42,433 nucleotides of DNA from Actinomycetes bacterium (lineage in GTDB: Bacteria; Actinomycetota; Acidimicrobiia; Acidimicrobiales; RAAP-2): positions 1-42,433 of the forward strand of contig JAJYWG010000199.1 of assembly GCA_021791615.1 (NCBI GenBank), written 5' to 3'. Under the pieces are notes generated by a model. That model made no database searches. It saw nothing but the letters and a program-made list of their open reading frames with translations, and was not told the origin of the DNA. The first letter of the stretch is position 1, and every line of letters begins with the position of its first letter. A program made the translations under genes and the position numbers. This document shows, piece by piece, positions 32,389 to 40,868 of the stretch.

Positions 32389-33414
32389 GTGACGCCCGGA
32401 GATCGCGACAGAGCCGACCCGGCCACTGGGTCCGGGCCGGGGCTCGTGCGCGTGCAGCGCATGGGAGAGGTGATGACCGTCGCCCTGGACTCGCCCCATA
32501 ATCGCAATGCCCTGTCCGCTGCGCTCGTCTCCGAGCTCCTCGTGGCCCTTCACGAAGCCCGCTCCGACCCCGACGTTCGCGCCGTGGTCCTCACCGGGAC
32601 CGGTGAGGTGTTCTGTTCCGGCGCCGACCTGAGCGAACGCCGGCAGGACGCTCTCCGTCAGGACGCTCTCCGTCAGGACGCTCTCCGGCAGGACGGGCTC
32701 CGGCAGGACGGGCTCCGGCAGGACGCTCTCCGGCGGGACGCTCTCCGGCGGGACGCTCTCCGGCGGGACGGTGAGGGTGGTTCCCCTGACCTTGAAGACG
32801 GCCCCGAGGAGAGCGGTGCCACGTTCGCCGAAGTCCTCTCCTGCCTGGCCGAGCTGCCCCAGCCGGTCGTCGCCCGGGTGAACGGGCATGTGCGAGGCGG
32901 CGGCATCGGCCTCGTGGCTTCGTGTGACCTGGCCGTCGCGCCGGCGTCGGCGACCTTCGCCTTCAAAGAGGTGCGAGTGGGGGTGGCGCCGGCGATGATC
33001 GCGGTCCCGGTCCTGCGGATCATGGACCGCAGGTCGTTCGTCCGCTGGGCACTCACCGGTGACACGTTCTCCGCCGCCGACGCCGCGGCCGCCGGCCTGC
33101 TCTCGGCAGTCGTGGAGGATGGGCTCGTCGACACATGGGTCACCGAGGTGCTTGCGTCCTTTCACAAGTCGTCTCCCTTGGCAATGGCGGCAACCAAGAG
33201 CCTGGTGGAAGGCTTGATCGGGCGAGAGTGGGAACCGGCGATGGCGAGTGCCGAAGCCCTCTCCGACGAGCTCTTCCGCTCAAGCGAGGCGGCCGAGGGC
33301 ATGGCTGCGTTCTTCGAGCACCGCTCGCCGTCGTGGGCCGGGAGGCACCCTGTGGGTTGGACCGCTCCGGTCCCTCATGAGCCCGGTGCGCCGGGCGGAC
33401 AAGGATCGAGATGA
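32389..33414 (+). CDS. Enoyl-CoA hydratase of LiuC/AtuE type with a pentapeptide-repeat insertion
   Basis: The 341-aa crotonase has VVLTGTGEVFCSGADL, then RVNGHVRGGGIGLVASCDLA and FKEVRVGVAPAMIAVPVL. The first catalytic Glu of mitochondrial hydratase is Gly here (GGGIGL) and the second is kept (FKEVRVG), as in 3-methylglutaconyl-CoA and isohexenylglutaconyl-CoA hydratases. A stretch of eight to nine RQDAL/RRDAL pentapeptides (residues 85-127) is inserted right after GADLSER, next to the oxyanion-hole loop. GTG start is supported by the leaderless -10. The stop overlaps the carboxylase start (ATGA). It follows the carboxylase step in leucine- or terpene-type breakdown. Confidence 0.87.
   Translation: MTPGDRDRADPATGSGPGLVRVQRMGEVMTVALDSPHNRNALSAALVSELLVALHEARSDPDVRAVVLTGTGEVFCSGADLSERRQDALRQDALRQDALRQDGLRQDGLRQDALRRDALRRDALRRDGEGGSPDLEDGPEESGATFAEVLSCLAELPQPVVARVNGHVRGGGIGLVASCDLAVAPASATFAFKEVRVGVAPAMIAVPVLRIMDRRSFVRWALTGDTFSAADAAAAGLLSAVVEDGLVDTWVTEVLASFHKSSPLAMAATKSLVEGLIGREWEPAMASAEALSDELFRSSEAAEGMAAFFEHRSPSWAGRHPVGWTAPVPHEPGAPGGQGSR
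32641..32769 (+). repeat. 15-bp x 8.6 array inside the hydratase gene
   Basis: Eight full 15-bp units (CGGCAGGACGCTCTC and variants) plus a 9-bp partial encode Arg-Gln/Arg-Asp-Ala/Gly-Leu repeats. Variants are clustered (CGT at units 2-3, GGG at 4-5, CGG at 7-9), showing stepwise duplication. Confidence 0.95.
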
Positions 33415-35048
33415 GTTCGCGGACGACCGCAGCCACGTGGCCGGTGGGGACCGTCCTGGCATCCCATCTGGACACGGCGAGCTCGGAGTTTGCCGCCAAT
33501 CGTGCCGTGATGGAGGCGATGGTGTCCGACGTGGACGCGCTGTGCGGCCAGGTCGTCGAGGGGGGTGGCGAGCGTTACGTCGCTCGTCACGTTGCCCGGG
33601 GCAAGCTTCTCGTCCGCCAACGCGTCGAGGCCCTCGTGGACCCATGCACCCCCCTCCTCGAGCTCTCCCCGCTGGCCGGTGCCCACACCGACGATCCCCT
33701 GGGAGGGGGCGTGGTCGTCGCCATCGGAGAGGTGGCAGGGACCCAATGTCTGATCGTCGCCAACGATCCCACCGTGCGCGGCGGGACGACGAGCCCGACG
33801 ACGATCAAGAAGCTCCTGAGAGCGATGGACGTGGCCGAGACCAACCGGCTTCCTCTCGTCTTGCTCGTCGAGTCGGGAGGCGCCGACTTGCCGCGCCAAG
33901 CTGACGTCTTCGTGCCGGGAGGGGAGCAGTTCCGCCGGATCACCCAGCTCTCTGCCGCTGGGATCCCGTCGGTGTGTGTCGTGTTTGGGTCGTCCACCGC
34001 CGGAGGCGCCTACTTGCCAGGCATGAGCGATTACACGATCTTCGTCGAGGGGAGGGCGCGCGTCTTCCTCGGGGGGCCTCCGTTGGTCAAGATGGCGATC
34101 GGGGAGGATGCCGACGAGGAAGAGCTGGGCGGAGCGGCGATGCACGCGCGCGTCTCGGGGCTCTGCGACTACCTGGCTGCCGACGAGCGGGACGCGCTAC
34201 GACGCGCTCGGCATGTCGTCGCGCATCTGCACTGGCGTCGCTCGGGGAGCGCTCCGAGCCAGGCCGGCCCGCCCGACCTCCCCTTGCGCGATCCAGAGGA
34301 GCTCATGGGCGTGGCTCCCGCCGACGTGCGCGTCCCCGTCGATGTCCGAGAAGTGCTCTTGCGCATCCTCGACGGCTCGAGGTTCGAAGAGTTCAAAGCG
34401 CTTTACGGCACGCAGCTCGTCTGCGGTTGGGCGACCCTGGCGGGGTACCCGGTAGGCGTCGTGGCCAACAACGGCATCCTCTTCTCGGCCGAGGCCCGCA
34501 AAGGAGCGCAGTTCATCGACTTGTGCAACCGGATCGACACCCCGATCCTGTTCGTCCAGAACATCACCGGGTTCATGGTCGGGACCCGCTATGAGCAGGA
34601 GGGGATCATCAAAGACGGCGCCAAGCTCATCAATGCCGTGTCCAACTCGACTGTCCCGCACCTCACCGTGATGATCGGTGCGAGCTACGGAGCCGGCAAC
34701 TACGCGATGGCAGGTCGAGCGTACCGGCCGCGTTTCGTCTTCACCTGGCCGAACCACCGGATCGCTGTCATGGGCCCCAAGCAGCTTGCCGGAGTGCTGT
34801 CCATCGTGCGGCGCAACGCTGCCGAATCAGCCGGTCGGCCGTTCGACGAGGCTGAGGACGCCAAGCTCACTGCTGCCACCGAAGCCCAGATCGACGCCGA
34901 GTCCACCGCGCTCTTCGCCACCGGCCGTCTGTGGGACGACGGCATCATCGACCCTCGGAGCACCCGGGACGTGCTGGCCGTCGCCATGGCTGCCGTGCAC
35001 TCGGCTCCTGTGGCCGGGACGTCGCGACTCGGCGTGGTGCGTCACTGA
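33411..35048 (+). CDS. Acyl-CoA carboxylase beta (carboxyltransferase) subunit, MCC/GCC type
   Basis: The 545-aa product follows methylcrotonyl/geranyl-CoA carboxylase beta: ARHVARGKLLVRQRVEALVD, CLIVANDPTVRGGTTSPTTI, LLVESGGADLPRQADVFVPG, FGSSTAGGAYLPGMSDYTIF, ARVFLGGPPLVKMAIGEDA, and the C-terminal NNGILFSAEARKGAQFIDLC and GASYGAGNYAMAGRAYRPRF. Length is normal for the type (about 535). It transfers the carboxyl group from biotin to an alpha,beta-unsaturated branched acyl-CoA. ATG overlaps the hydratase stop by 4 nt; the alpha subunit starts at its own last base. Methylcrotonyl versus geranyl specificity cannot be fixed here. Confidence 0.9.
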   Translation: MSSRTTAATWPVGTVLASHLDTASSEFAANRAVMEAMVSDVDALCGQVVEGGGERYVARHVARGKLLVRQRVEALVDPCTPLLELSPLAGAHTDDPLGGGVVVAIGEVAGTQCLIVANDPTVRGGTTSPTTIKKLLRAMDVAETNRLPLVLLVESGGADLPRQADVFVPGGEQFRRITQLSAAGIPSVCVVFGSSTAGGAYLPGMSDYTIFVEGRARVFLGGPPLVKMAIGEDADEEELGGAAMHARVSGLCDYLAADERDALRRARHVVAHLHWRRSGSAPSQAGPPDLPLRDPEELMGVAPADVRVPVDVREVLLRILDGSRFEEFKALYGTQLVCGWATLAGYPVGVVANNGILFSAEARKGAQFIDLCNRIDTPILFVQNITGFMVGTRYEQEGIIKDGAKLINAVSNSTVPHLTVMIGASYGAGNYAMAGRAYRPRFVFTWPNHRIAVMGPKQLAGVLSIVRRNAAESAGRPFDEAEDAKLTAATEAQIDAESTALFATGRLWDDGIIDPRSTRDVLAVAMAAVHSAPVAGTSRLGVVRH

Positions 35049-37090
35049 TGACGGGATCCCCCAGACCGATCCGGCGCCTGCTCGTCGCGAACCGCGGTGA
35101 GATCGCTCGCCGGGTCGAGCGTGCAGCCCGTGCTCTCGGGATCGAGACCGTCGCGGTGTTCGCCGAGGACGATCGCGGCGCCCCCCACGTGACCGAAGCC
35201 GACCGGGCCGTGAGCCTCGGGGGAGGGCCGGTCGCGGGTACCTACTTGTCGGTCGACCGGATCGTCGATGCCGCGATCACCGCCGGTGCCGATGCCGTGC
35301 ACCCCGGCTACGGGTTCTTGTCCGAGGACCCCCGCCTCGCTCGCGCCTGCCTCGACGCCGGGGTCCTCTGGGTGGGCCCGCCGCCCGAGGCGATGGCGAC
35401 CATGGGCCACAAGGCCTTGGCCAAGTCCGCAGTGGCGGCCGTCGGGGTGCCGGTGCTCGAGGATCGTGTCGTGGGCGACGACGTCGCCGGTGACGAGGCA
35501 GCTCTTGGGGCTCTGGGCGAGGAAGTGGGCTTCCCTCTCCTGGTCAAGGCATCTGCGGGGGGTGGCGGGCGCGGGATGCGCCTGGTGGAAGATCCCCGTG
35601 CGCTCGCCGACGCGGTCCAGGCGGCACGCCGGGAAGCGCTGGTGTCGTTCGGTTCGCCAGACGTGTTCTTGGAGCGCTACGTGGTCTCGCCGCGCCACGT
35701 GGAGGTGCAAGTGGTCGCCGATGCCTACGGGCGGGTGATCCACCTCTACGATCGCGAGTGCTCCATCCAGCGCCGTCATCAGAAAGTCCTCGAAGAGGCG
35801 CCGGCGTCGCGTGTCCCCATCGAGACCCGGCGCGTCATGTGGCAGGCAGCCGTCGCTGCTGCCCAAGCGGTCCACTACGAAGGGGTCGGGACCGTCGAGT
35901 TCATCGTGGGAGGACCAGGTGATGCCACCAGCGCGTTCTTGGAGATGAACACCCGGCTCCAAGTCGAGCACGGGATCACCGAGCTGGTGACCGGCGTCGA
36001 CTTGGTCGTGCTCCAGCTTCGGATGGCTGCGGGCGAGCCGCTCGAGATCACCCAGGATGACGTGGCGCTCGTCGGCCACGCCATCGAGGTCCGCCTCTGT
36101 GCCGAGCGGCCGTCCGAGGACTACCGACCTGCTCCAGGCCCGGTGCTCCATGCCCGATGGCCTCGTGGTGAAGGAGTCCGGGTCGACGCCGGGGTCGAGA
36201 CGGGCTCGTCAGTGACCTCCACCTACGACAGCCTCGTTGCCAAGATCATGGCCGCGGGGCCTGATCGCGGCACGGCGATCGCCCGCCTGCGAGCCGCGCT
36301 CGCAGGGAGCCTGGAGCTCGACGGGCTCGAGACCAACCGGGACATGCTGGCGGCAGTGCTCGACGATGCCACTTTCCGCGACGGGCGCCCGTCGACCGAC
36401 TTCTTGGACACGCACCCCGAAGTGGTCCGAGCGCGACCCGGCGACGAGGTCTGCCGCCTCCATGCCGCGGCCGCCGGCGCGTTCGTCTCGTGGAGGAGAG
36501 CGAGGAGCTCGGTGGTTCCCGGATCCCTCGGGAACTGGAGGAACGTCGGCCTCCCTTCGCACGTCGACTGCTTCGAAGCCCACGGCCTCCGCTGGCCGGT
36601 GTCGGCGACCGGGAGGGCACGGACGTGGGAGCTCACAGTGGACGGTGTGGAGCTCTCGGCAACCGTCGGCGCGCTGGGAGCCGACGGCATGCACGGGGCT
36701 GCGCCGCGACTCGAGCGACACGGTGGGGTTGCCCTGGACATCGAGGCCGCCGGAGTGGTGATCCGTCACCGGGTACGAGCCCATGCGTCGTGCCTCGCGG
36801 TGTCCTCACCCCAGGGGCAGACGACGTTCACGTTGGTTGCCGAAGACGCGGAGACGGCCGCCGGGACGGCGTCGGGCGAGCACCGGGCGCCGCTGCCGGG
36901 GTCGGTGGTCCGGGTGCTCGTGAACCCTGGCGACACCGTGGAAGAGGGCGAGCCGCTGATCGTGCTCGAAGCCATGAAGATGGAGCACACCTTGCGCGCT
37001 GGTGGGCCGGGAACGGTGGGAGCAGTGTGCGTGCAAGCAGGCCGGCAGGTCGACGCCGGGGCGCTTCTCGTGGTGGTCGAGCCCCGATGA
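35048..37090 (+). CDS. Acyl-CoA carboxylase alpha (biotin carboxylase-BCCP) subunit
   Basis: The 680-aa protein has a biotin carboxylase domain (RRLLVANRGEIARRVERAAR, AVHPGYGFLSEDPRLARACL, LVKASAGGGGRGMRLVED, ERYVVSPRHVEVQVVADAYG, FLEMNTRLQVEHGITELVTG), a linker (about 450-600), and a C-terminal biotinyl domain with K644 in EAMKMEH. It carboxylates biotin using ATP and bicarbonate. The start shares one base with the beta stop (TGATG) and the stop overlaps the atuA start (ATGA), so the operon is tightly co-translated. Confidence 0.93.
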   Translation: MTGSPRPIRRLLVANRGEIARRVERAARALGIETVAVFAEDDRGAPHVTEADRAVSLGGGPVAGTYLSVDRIVDAAITAGADAVHPGYGFLSEDPRLARACLDAGVLWVGPPPEAMATMGHKALAKSAVAAVGVPVLEDRVVGDDVAGDEAALGALGEEVGFPLLVKASAGGGGRGMRLVEDPRALADAVQAARREALVSFGSPDVFLERYVVSPRHVEVQVVADAYGRVIHLYDRECSIQRRHQKVLEEAPASRVPIETRRVMWQAAVAAAQAVHYEGVGTVEFIVGGPGDATSAFLEMNTRLQVEHGITELVTGVDLVVLQLRMAAGEPLEITQDDVALVGHAIEVRLCAERPSEDYRPAPGPVLHARWPRGEGVRVDAGVETGSSVTSTYDSLVAKIMAAGPDRGTAIARLRAALAGSLELDGLETNRDMLAAVLDDATFRDGRPSTDFLDTHPEVVRARPGDEVCRLHAAAAGAFVSWRRARSSVVPGSLGNWRNVGLPSHVDCFEAHGLRWPVSATGRARTWELTVDGVELSATVGALGADGMHGAAPRLERHGGVALDIEAAGVVIRHRVRAHASCLAVSSPQGQTTFTLVAEDAETAAGTASGEHRAPLPGSVVRVLVNPGDTVEEGEPLIVLEAMKMEHTLRAGGPGTVGAVCVQAGRQVDAGALLVVVEPR

Positions 37091-38976
37091 CGGCCGCACG
37101 GGGTCATCGGTTGAGCACCCGGCCTCTGCGGGTCGCGAATTGCAGCGGGTTCTTCGGCGACCGCGTCTCGGCCGCCGAGGAGATGGTCGAAGGCGGTCCG
37201 ATCGACGTGCTGACCGGCGACTGGCTGGCCGAACTGACCATGTACATCCTGCACAAGACCCGGAGCCGTCCTGGCGGCGCCGGGTATGCCCGGACGTTCG
37301 TGCGCCAGATGGAAGAGGTCCTTCCTCGGTGTGTGGAGCGGGGCATCAAGGTGGTTGCCAACGCGGGCGGCCTCGACCCCGCGGGGCTCGCGGATGCCGT
37401 CCGTCAGCTCGCGGCCGCCCAAGGGGTGACGGTGACGGTCGCGTCGGTCGCCGGCGACGACATCACGCCGCGGGTTCAGGACCTGATGCGAGGTGGCGAG
37501 CGTTTCGTCAACTTGGACACCCGCGAGGACCTCCCGTCCGGGGCTGCGGTCGTCACCGCCAACGCCTATCTCGGGGGCGCCCCGATCGCTGCCGCGTTGG
37601 CCGCGGGGGCCGACGTTGTCGTCACGGGGAGGGTGACCGACGCCTCGCTGGTGGTGGGCCCGGGGATATGGGCGTTCGGGTGGGGACCAGGTGACCTCGA
37701 CCAGCTTGCCGGTGCCGTGGTGGCAGGGCACGTCATCGAGTGCGGAGCGCAGTGCTGCGGCGGGAATTACTCGTTCTTCGACGAGGTGCCTGGGATGGAG
37801 CGGGTGGGGTTCCCCTTGGCCGAGCTGTCCGCCGACGGCTCGGCGGTCATCACGAAGCACCCGGGGACCGGGGGAGCGGTGACCTTGGGCACGGTCACCG
37901 CACAGCTCCTCTACGAGATCGGCGGGCCCTGCTACCTGAGCCCTGACGCAGTTGCCCGCTTCGACACGATCGAGCTGTCCGACGACGGACCTGATCGGGT
38001 ACGAGTGAGCGGTGTCAGGGGGGAACCGCCGCCGCCGACCCTGAAGGTCACGGCGAACCTGGCGGGAGGGTGGCGCAACTCGATGACGATGGTGCTCTCG
38101 GGGCCGCATCCCCAGGCCAAGGCGGACCTCGCCGAGCGAGCTGTCTGGGCGGCGGTTCCGGGCGGCCAGGAGGCGTTCTCCGAGACGTCCGCCCAGCTCT
38201 ACGGCGACCTGACCGGCTCGGGGGTCGCGTGCCTGCGTCTCGCAGTGCGCGGAGACGACGAAGCATTGGTCGGTCGGGCATTCTCCGCGGCCGTGGTCGA
38301 GACCACGCTCGCCAGCTACCCCGGGGCGTTCGCTGCCGGCGCGCCCACCGGCGCCCAGGAGGTTGCCCGCTACTGGCCGACCACGATTGCCAGCGCTCTG
38401 GTGCGTCCCGAGGTGCTCGTGAGCGGGGAGCCCGTCTCGGTGCCCGCGGAATGGCTCGAGAGAACTTACGGTGCGCGGAGTGACCCGGAGCCTGCTGGTC
38501 CGCCGGCTTCGGGCAACCCGGCGCGGCATGGCGGGCTCGCTGATCCCCTGGATCGTCGTGTTGACCTGCCTGGTGACGTCCACCCGGTGACGGTTCCCCT
38601 GGGTGTCCTGGTCGGTGCTCGTTCGGGCGACAAGGGCGGTGATGCCAACGTGGGCCTGTGGACCGACAGCGATGCGGTGTACAGGTGGATGGAGTCCGAG
38701 CTCGACGTGGGCCTCCTGCGCCGCTTGGCGCCCGAGATCGGCGATCTGTTCGTCGAACGCTTCGTCCTGGCCAACTTGCGAGCCGTGAATTTCGTCATCC
38801 ACGGCGTGCTCGGATGGGGGGTGGCATCCAACCTCTGGCTCGACTCCCAGGGAAAGGGGCTCGGAGAGCTGCTCAGGTCGCGCACCGTGACGGTTCCGGG
38901 TGCGCTGGTGTCGACGGGACCCCCGGCCCGGAGGCTGCGAGGGTGGAGTCACCTCCCGGCGCCCGGGGTGGGATAA
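37087..38976 (+). CDS. atuA: AtuA-like protein (DUF1446 plus AtuA C-terminal domain)
   Basis: The 629-aa product has the DUF1446 domain (RVANCSGFFGDRVSAAEEMV, MYILHKTRSRPGGAGYARTF, GGAPIAAALAAGADVVVTGR, VTDASLVVGPGIWAFGWGP, IECGAQCCGGNYSFF) to about residue 455. A linker follows, then the C-terminal AtuA domain with LVGARSGDKGGDANVGLW (near 510). Both halves fused is the AtuA layout. AtuA is needed for acyclic terpene (citronellol/geraniol) use in Pseudomonas, but its reaction is unknown. Placement directly behind a biotin carboxylase supports a role in that carboxylation route. Symbol by family resemblance. Confidence 0.87.
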   Translation: MTAARGHRLSTRPLRVANCSGFFGDRVSAAEEMVEGGPIDVLTGDWLAELTMYILHKTRSRPGGAGYARTFVRQMEEVLPRCVERGIKVVANAGGLDPAGLADAVRQLAAAQGVTVTVASVAGDDITPRVQDLMRGGERFVNLDTREDLPSGAAVVTANAYLGGAPIAAALAAGADVVVTGRVTDASLVVGPGIWAFGWGPGDLDQLAGAVVAGHVIECGAQCCGGNYSFFDEVPGMERVGFPLAELSADGSAVITKHPGTGGAVTLGTVTAQLLYEIGGPCYLSPDAVARFDTIELSDDGPDRVRVSGVRGEPPPPTLKVTANLAGGWRNSMTMVLSGPHPQAKADLAERAVWAAVPGGQEAFSETSAQLYGDLTGSGVACLRLAVRGDDEALVGRAFSAAVVETTLASYPGAFAAGAPTGAQEVARYWPTTIASALVRPEVLVSGEPVSVPAEWLERTYGARSDPEPAGPPASGNPARHGGLADPLDRRVDLPGDVHPVTVPLGVLVGARSGDKGGDANVGLWTDSDAVYRWMESELDVGLLRRLAPEIGDLFVERFVLANLRAVNFVIHGVLGWGVASNLWLDSQGKGLGELLRSRTVTVPGALVSTGPPARRLRGWSHLPAPGVG

Positions 38977-39037
38977 GTTCGACGTCGAGCAGTTGCGAGC
39001 GAACGGTTCGCGACGTCGGTGAACGGAGGGGTACGCG

Positions 39038-40867
39038 ATGGCACAGCAGGCACCCACTACCGGGAACGGAGCACGACAGCGGGGGCCGGTGTACCGCTTC
39101 CTGTTCGGGCATCAGATCGACGAGTACCCCGGGACCGGGAAGCGCACCGGGTACCTGATGGTGGCCGTCCTGGCCACCATCGTCCTGTACTACACGTACT
39201 ACACCCAGACCGGGGTGACGCCGAACATCCTGCGGACGTACCACATGTCGTTCTCGTTCTACGTGTGGATCGTCATCATCTCGAACCTCCTCGGTGCATT
39301 CGCTTCCCTGCCCGCCAGCAAGACCGACAAGCTGGGACGCGCCAACGTCATCATCTACGGGCTGCTCATCATCGGTCTCCTGGTGGCCATCGGAGTCCCC
39401 AACGTCGGTACGGAGTGGGGCTTTGCCATCGTGATCTCGGCCATTGGCCTGGTCGAAGGAGCGATCCTGGTCGCCACCCCTGCCATGGTCCGTGACTTCA
39501 GTCCGCAGCTCGGCCGGGCATCGGCCATGGGCTTCTGGACCGTGGGACCGGTGGCTGGGAGCCTCATCACGAGCATCGTCGCCAACCGCACCCTCAGCCA
39601 CTTCGTGGACTGGCAGAGCCAGTTCATCATCTCGGGCATCACCGCGTTGGTGGTGTTCGCGATCGCGCTGCTCTTCATGAAAGACCTCTCTCCCAAGCTC
39701 CGGGACCAGCTCATGGTGACCGCCCAGGACCGGGCGCTGGTGGAAGCACGCGCCCGGGGGCTCTCGCCGGACGAGGTCGCAGCAGCGACCAAGAACCCCT
39801 GGCGGCAGATCGGCAAATGGGACCTGGTCGGGTCGTCGTTCGGGATCGCAGTGTTCTTGCTGATCTACTACGCGGCAGCGGGTTTCTTCACCATCTACTA
39901 CGCGGTGACCTTCGTGAACCGGAACGGGACGCCGTTGTCGACCTCCGAGGTCAACGGGCTCAACATCTGGTTCTGGGGGGCCGACATCGTTGCCCTCATC
40001 GTGGTCGGCCTCCTCTCCGACGTGCTGCGGGTGCGCAAGCCATTCATGCTGGTGGGAAGCTTTGGGGCGATCGCCTCGCTCATCGTCTTCCTGAGGTTTG
40101 CGGGCAATCCCCATACCGGCTTCGACACGATCATCATCACCACCGTGATCCTGGCCGTCTGCCTGTCGCTGGCCTACGCGCCGTGGATGGCGGCGTACAC
40201 CGAGACGGTCGAAGCGAAGAACCCGGCACTCGTAGGGACGGGCTTGGCGCTGTGGGGGTGGATCCTGCGACTGGTGGTCGGCATCTCGTTCATCTTCCTG
40301 CCGATCGTGATCACCAGCGTGAACCCGGTGGTCGACAACCAGCCGGTGGCCATCCACGTGATCGACGGCGTGCCCATGCAGAACTTCGCCGTCGTCCACA
40401 AGGCGTCGGTGGACTTCGCTTCGGCCCACGCCGCGTTCTTGGCCAAGCTCAACGAGCCGGATATCAAGCCCATCATCACGCGGCTTTCGGCCCCGGGCGG
40501 TGAGACGTTGGCAAACATCGACGCGGCGTCGGCCGCGCTGGGCAAGACATTCGCCACACTGGTGAAGTACCAGGTCCAGCTCAAGACGCTGGTGGTCCCG
40601 TACACGGCGCAACTCGACTACCTGGCCGCTCACCAGTCGCAGTTCGAGGCCCTGACAAAGGGTGCGAAGCAGTCGCCCAATCAGTGGAAGCACTGGTTCT
40701 GGGTGGACGTAGCCGGCATGGTCATCTTCATCCCGACGATCTGGCTCAACAGAGGCCGGTGGAGCCCGAAGAAGGCAAGGCAGGATGAGCAAGAGCACGA
40801 TCGGGCCGTGACCGAGGAGCTCGACCGACTTCTCCGGGCCGAAGGCACCGCCACCCCTGCCACCTGA
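39038..40867 (+). CDS. MFS transporter with a large extracytoplasmic loop near the C-terminus
   Basis: The 609-aa protein has about twelve helices, with MFS motif A-like loops ASKTDKLGRANVI (between TM2 and TM3) and LLSDVLRVRKP. A segment of about 115 residues (roughly 432-548) follows TM11. It is rich in helix-forming A/K/L/S and no TM, and comes before the last helix (WVDVAGMVIFIPTIWL). Ordinary MFS proteins are 400-450 aa and lack it. ATG 39038 has GGAGGGG upstream. It starts 61 bp after atuA, so may belong to the same transcription unit, and a hydrolase gene follows after 1 bp. Substrate is presumably a branched or terpenoid acid; inference only. Confidence 0.83.
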   Translation: MAQQAPTTGNGARQRGPVYRFLFGHQIDEYPGTGKRTGYLMVAVLATIVLYYTYYTQTGVTPNILRTYHMSFSFYVWIVIISNLLGAFASLPASKTDKLGRANVIIYGLLIIGLLVAIGVPNVGTEWGFAIVISAIGLVEGAILVATPAMVRDFSPQLGRASAMGFWTVGPVAGSLITSIVANRTLSHFVDWQSQFIISGITALVVFAIALLFMKDLSPKLRDQLMVTAQDRALVEARARGLSPDEVAAATKNPWRQIGKWDLVGSSFGIAVFLLIYYAAAGFFTIYYAVTFVNRNGTPLSTSEVNGLNIWFWGADIVALIVVGLLSDVLRVRKPFMLVGSFGAIASLIVFLRFAGNPHTGFDTIIITTVILAVCLSLAYAPWMAAYTETVEAKNPALVGTGLALWGWILRLVVGISFIFLPIVITSVNPVVDNQPVAIHVIDGVPMQNFAVVHKASVDFASAHAAFLAKLNEPDIKPIITRLSAPGGETLANIDAASAALGKTFATLVKYQVQLKTLVVPYTAQLDYLAAHQSQFEALTKGAKQSPNQWKHWFWVDVAGMVIFIPTIWLNRGRWSPKKARQDEQEHDRAVTEELDRLLRAEGTATPAT

Positions 40868-40868
40868 G

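Noticed and set aside
36490..37086. N-terminal extension of the AtuA-like frame
   Set aside because: It overlaps the biotinyl domain of the carboxylase alpha gene out of frame and is Arg/Gly-rich; ATG 37087 with ATGA overlap is the natural start.
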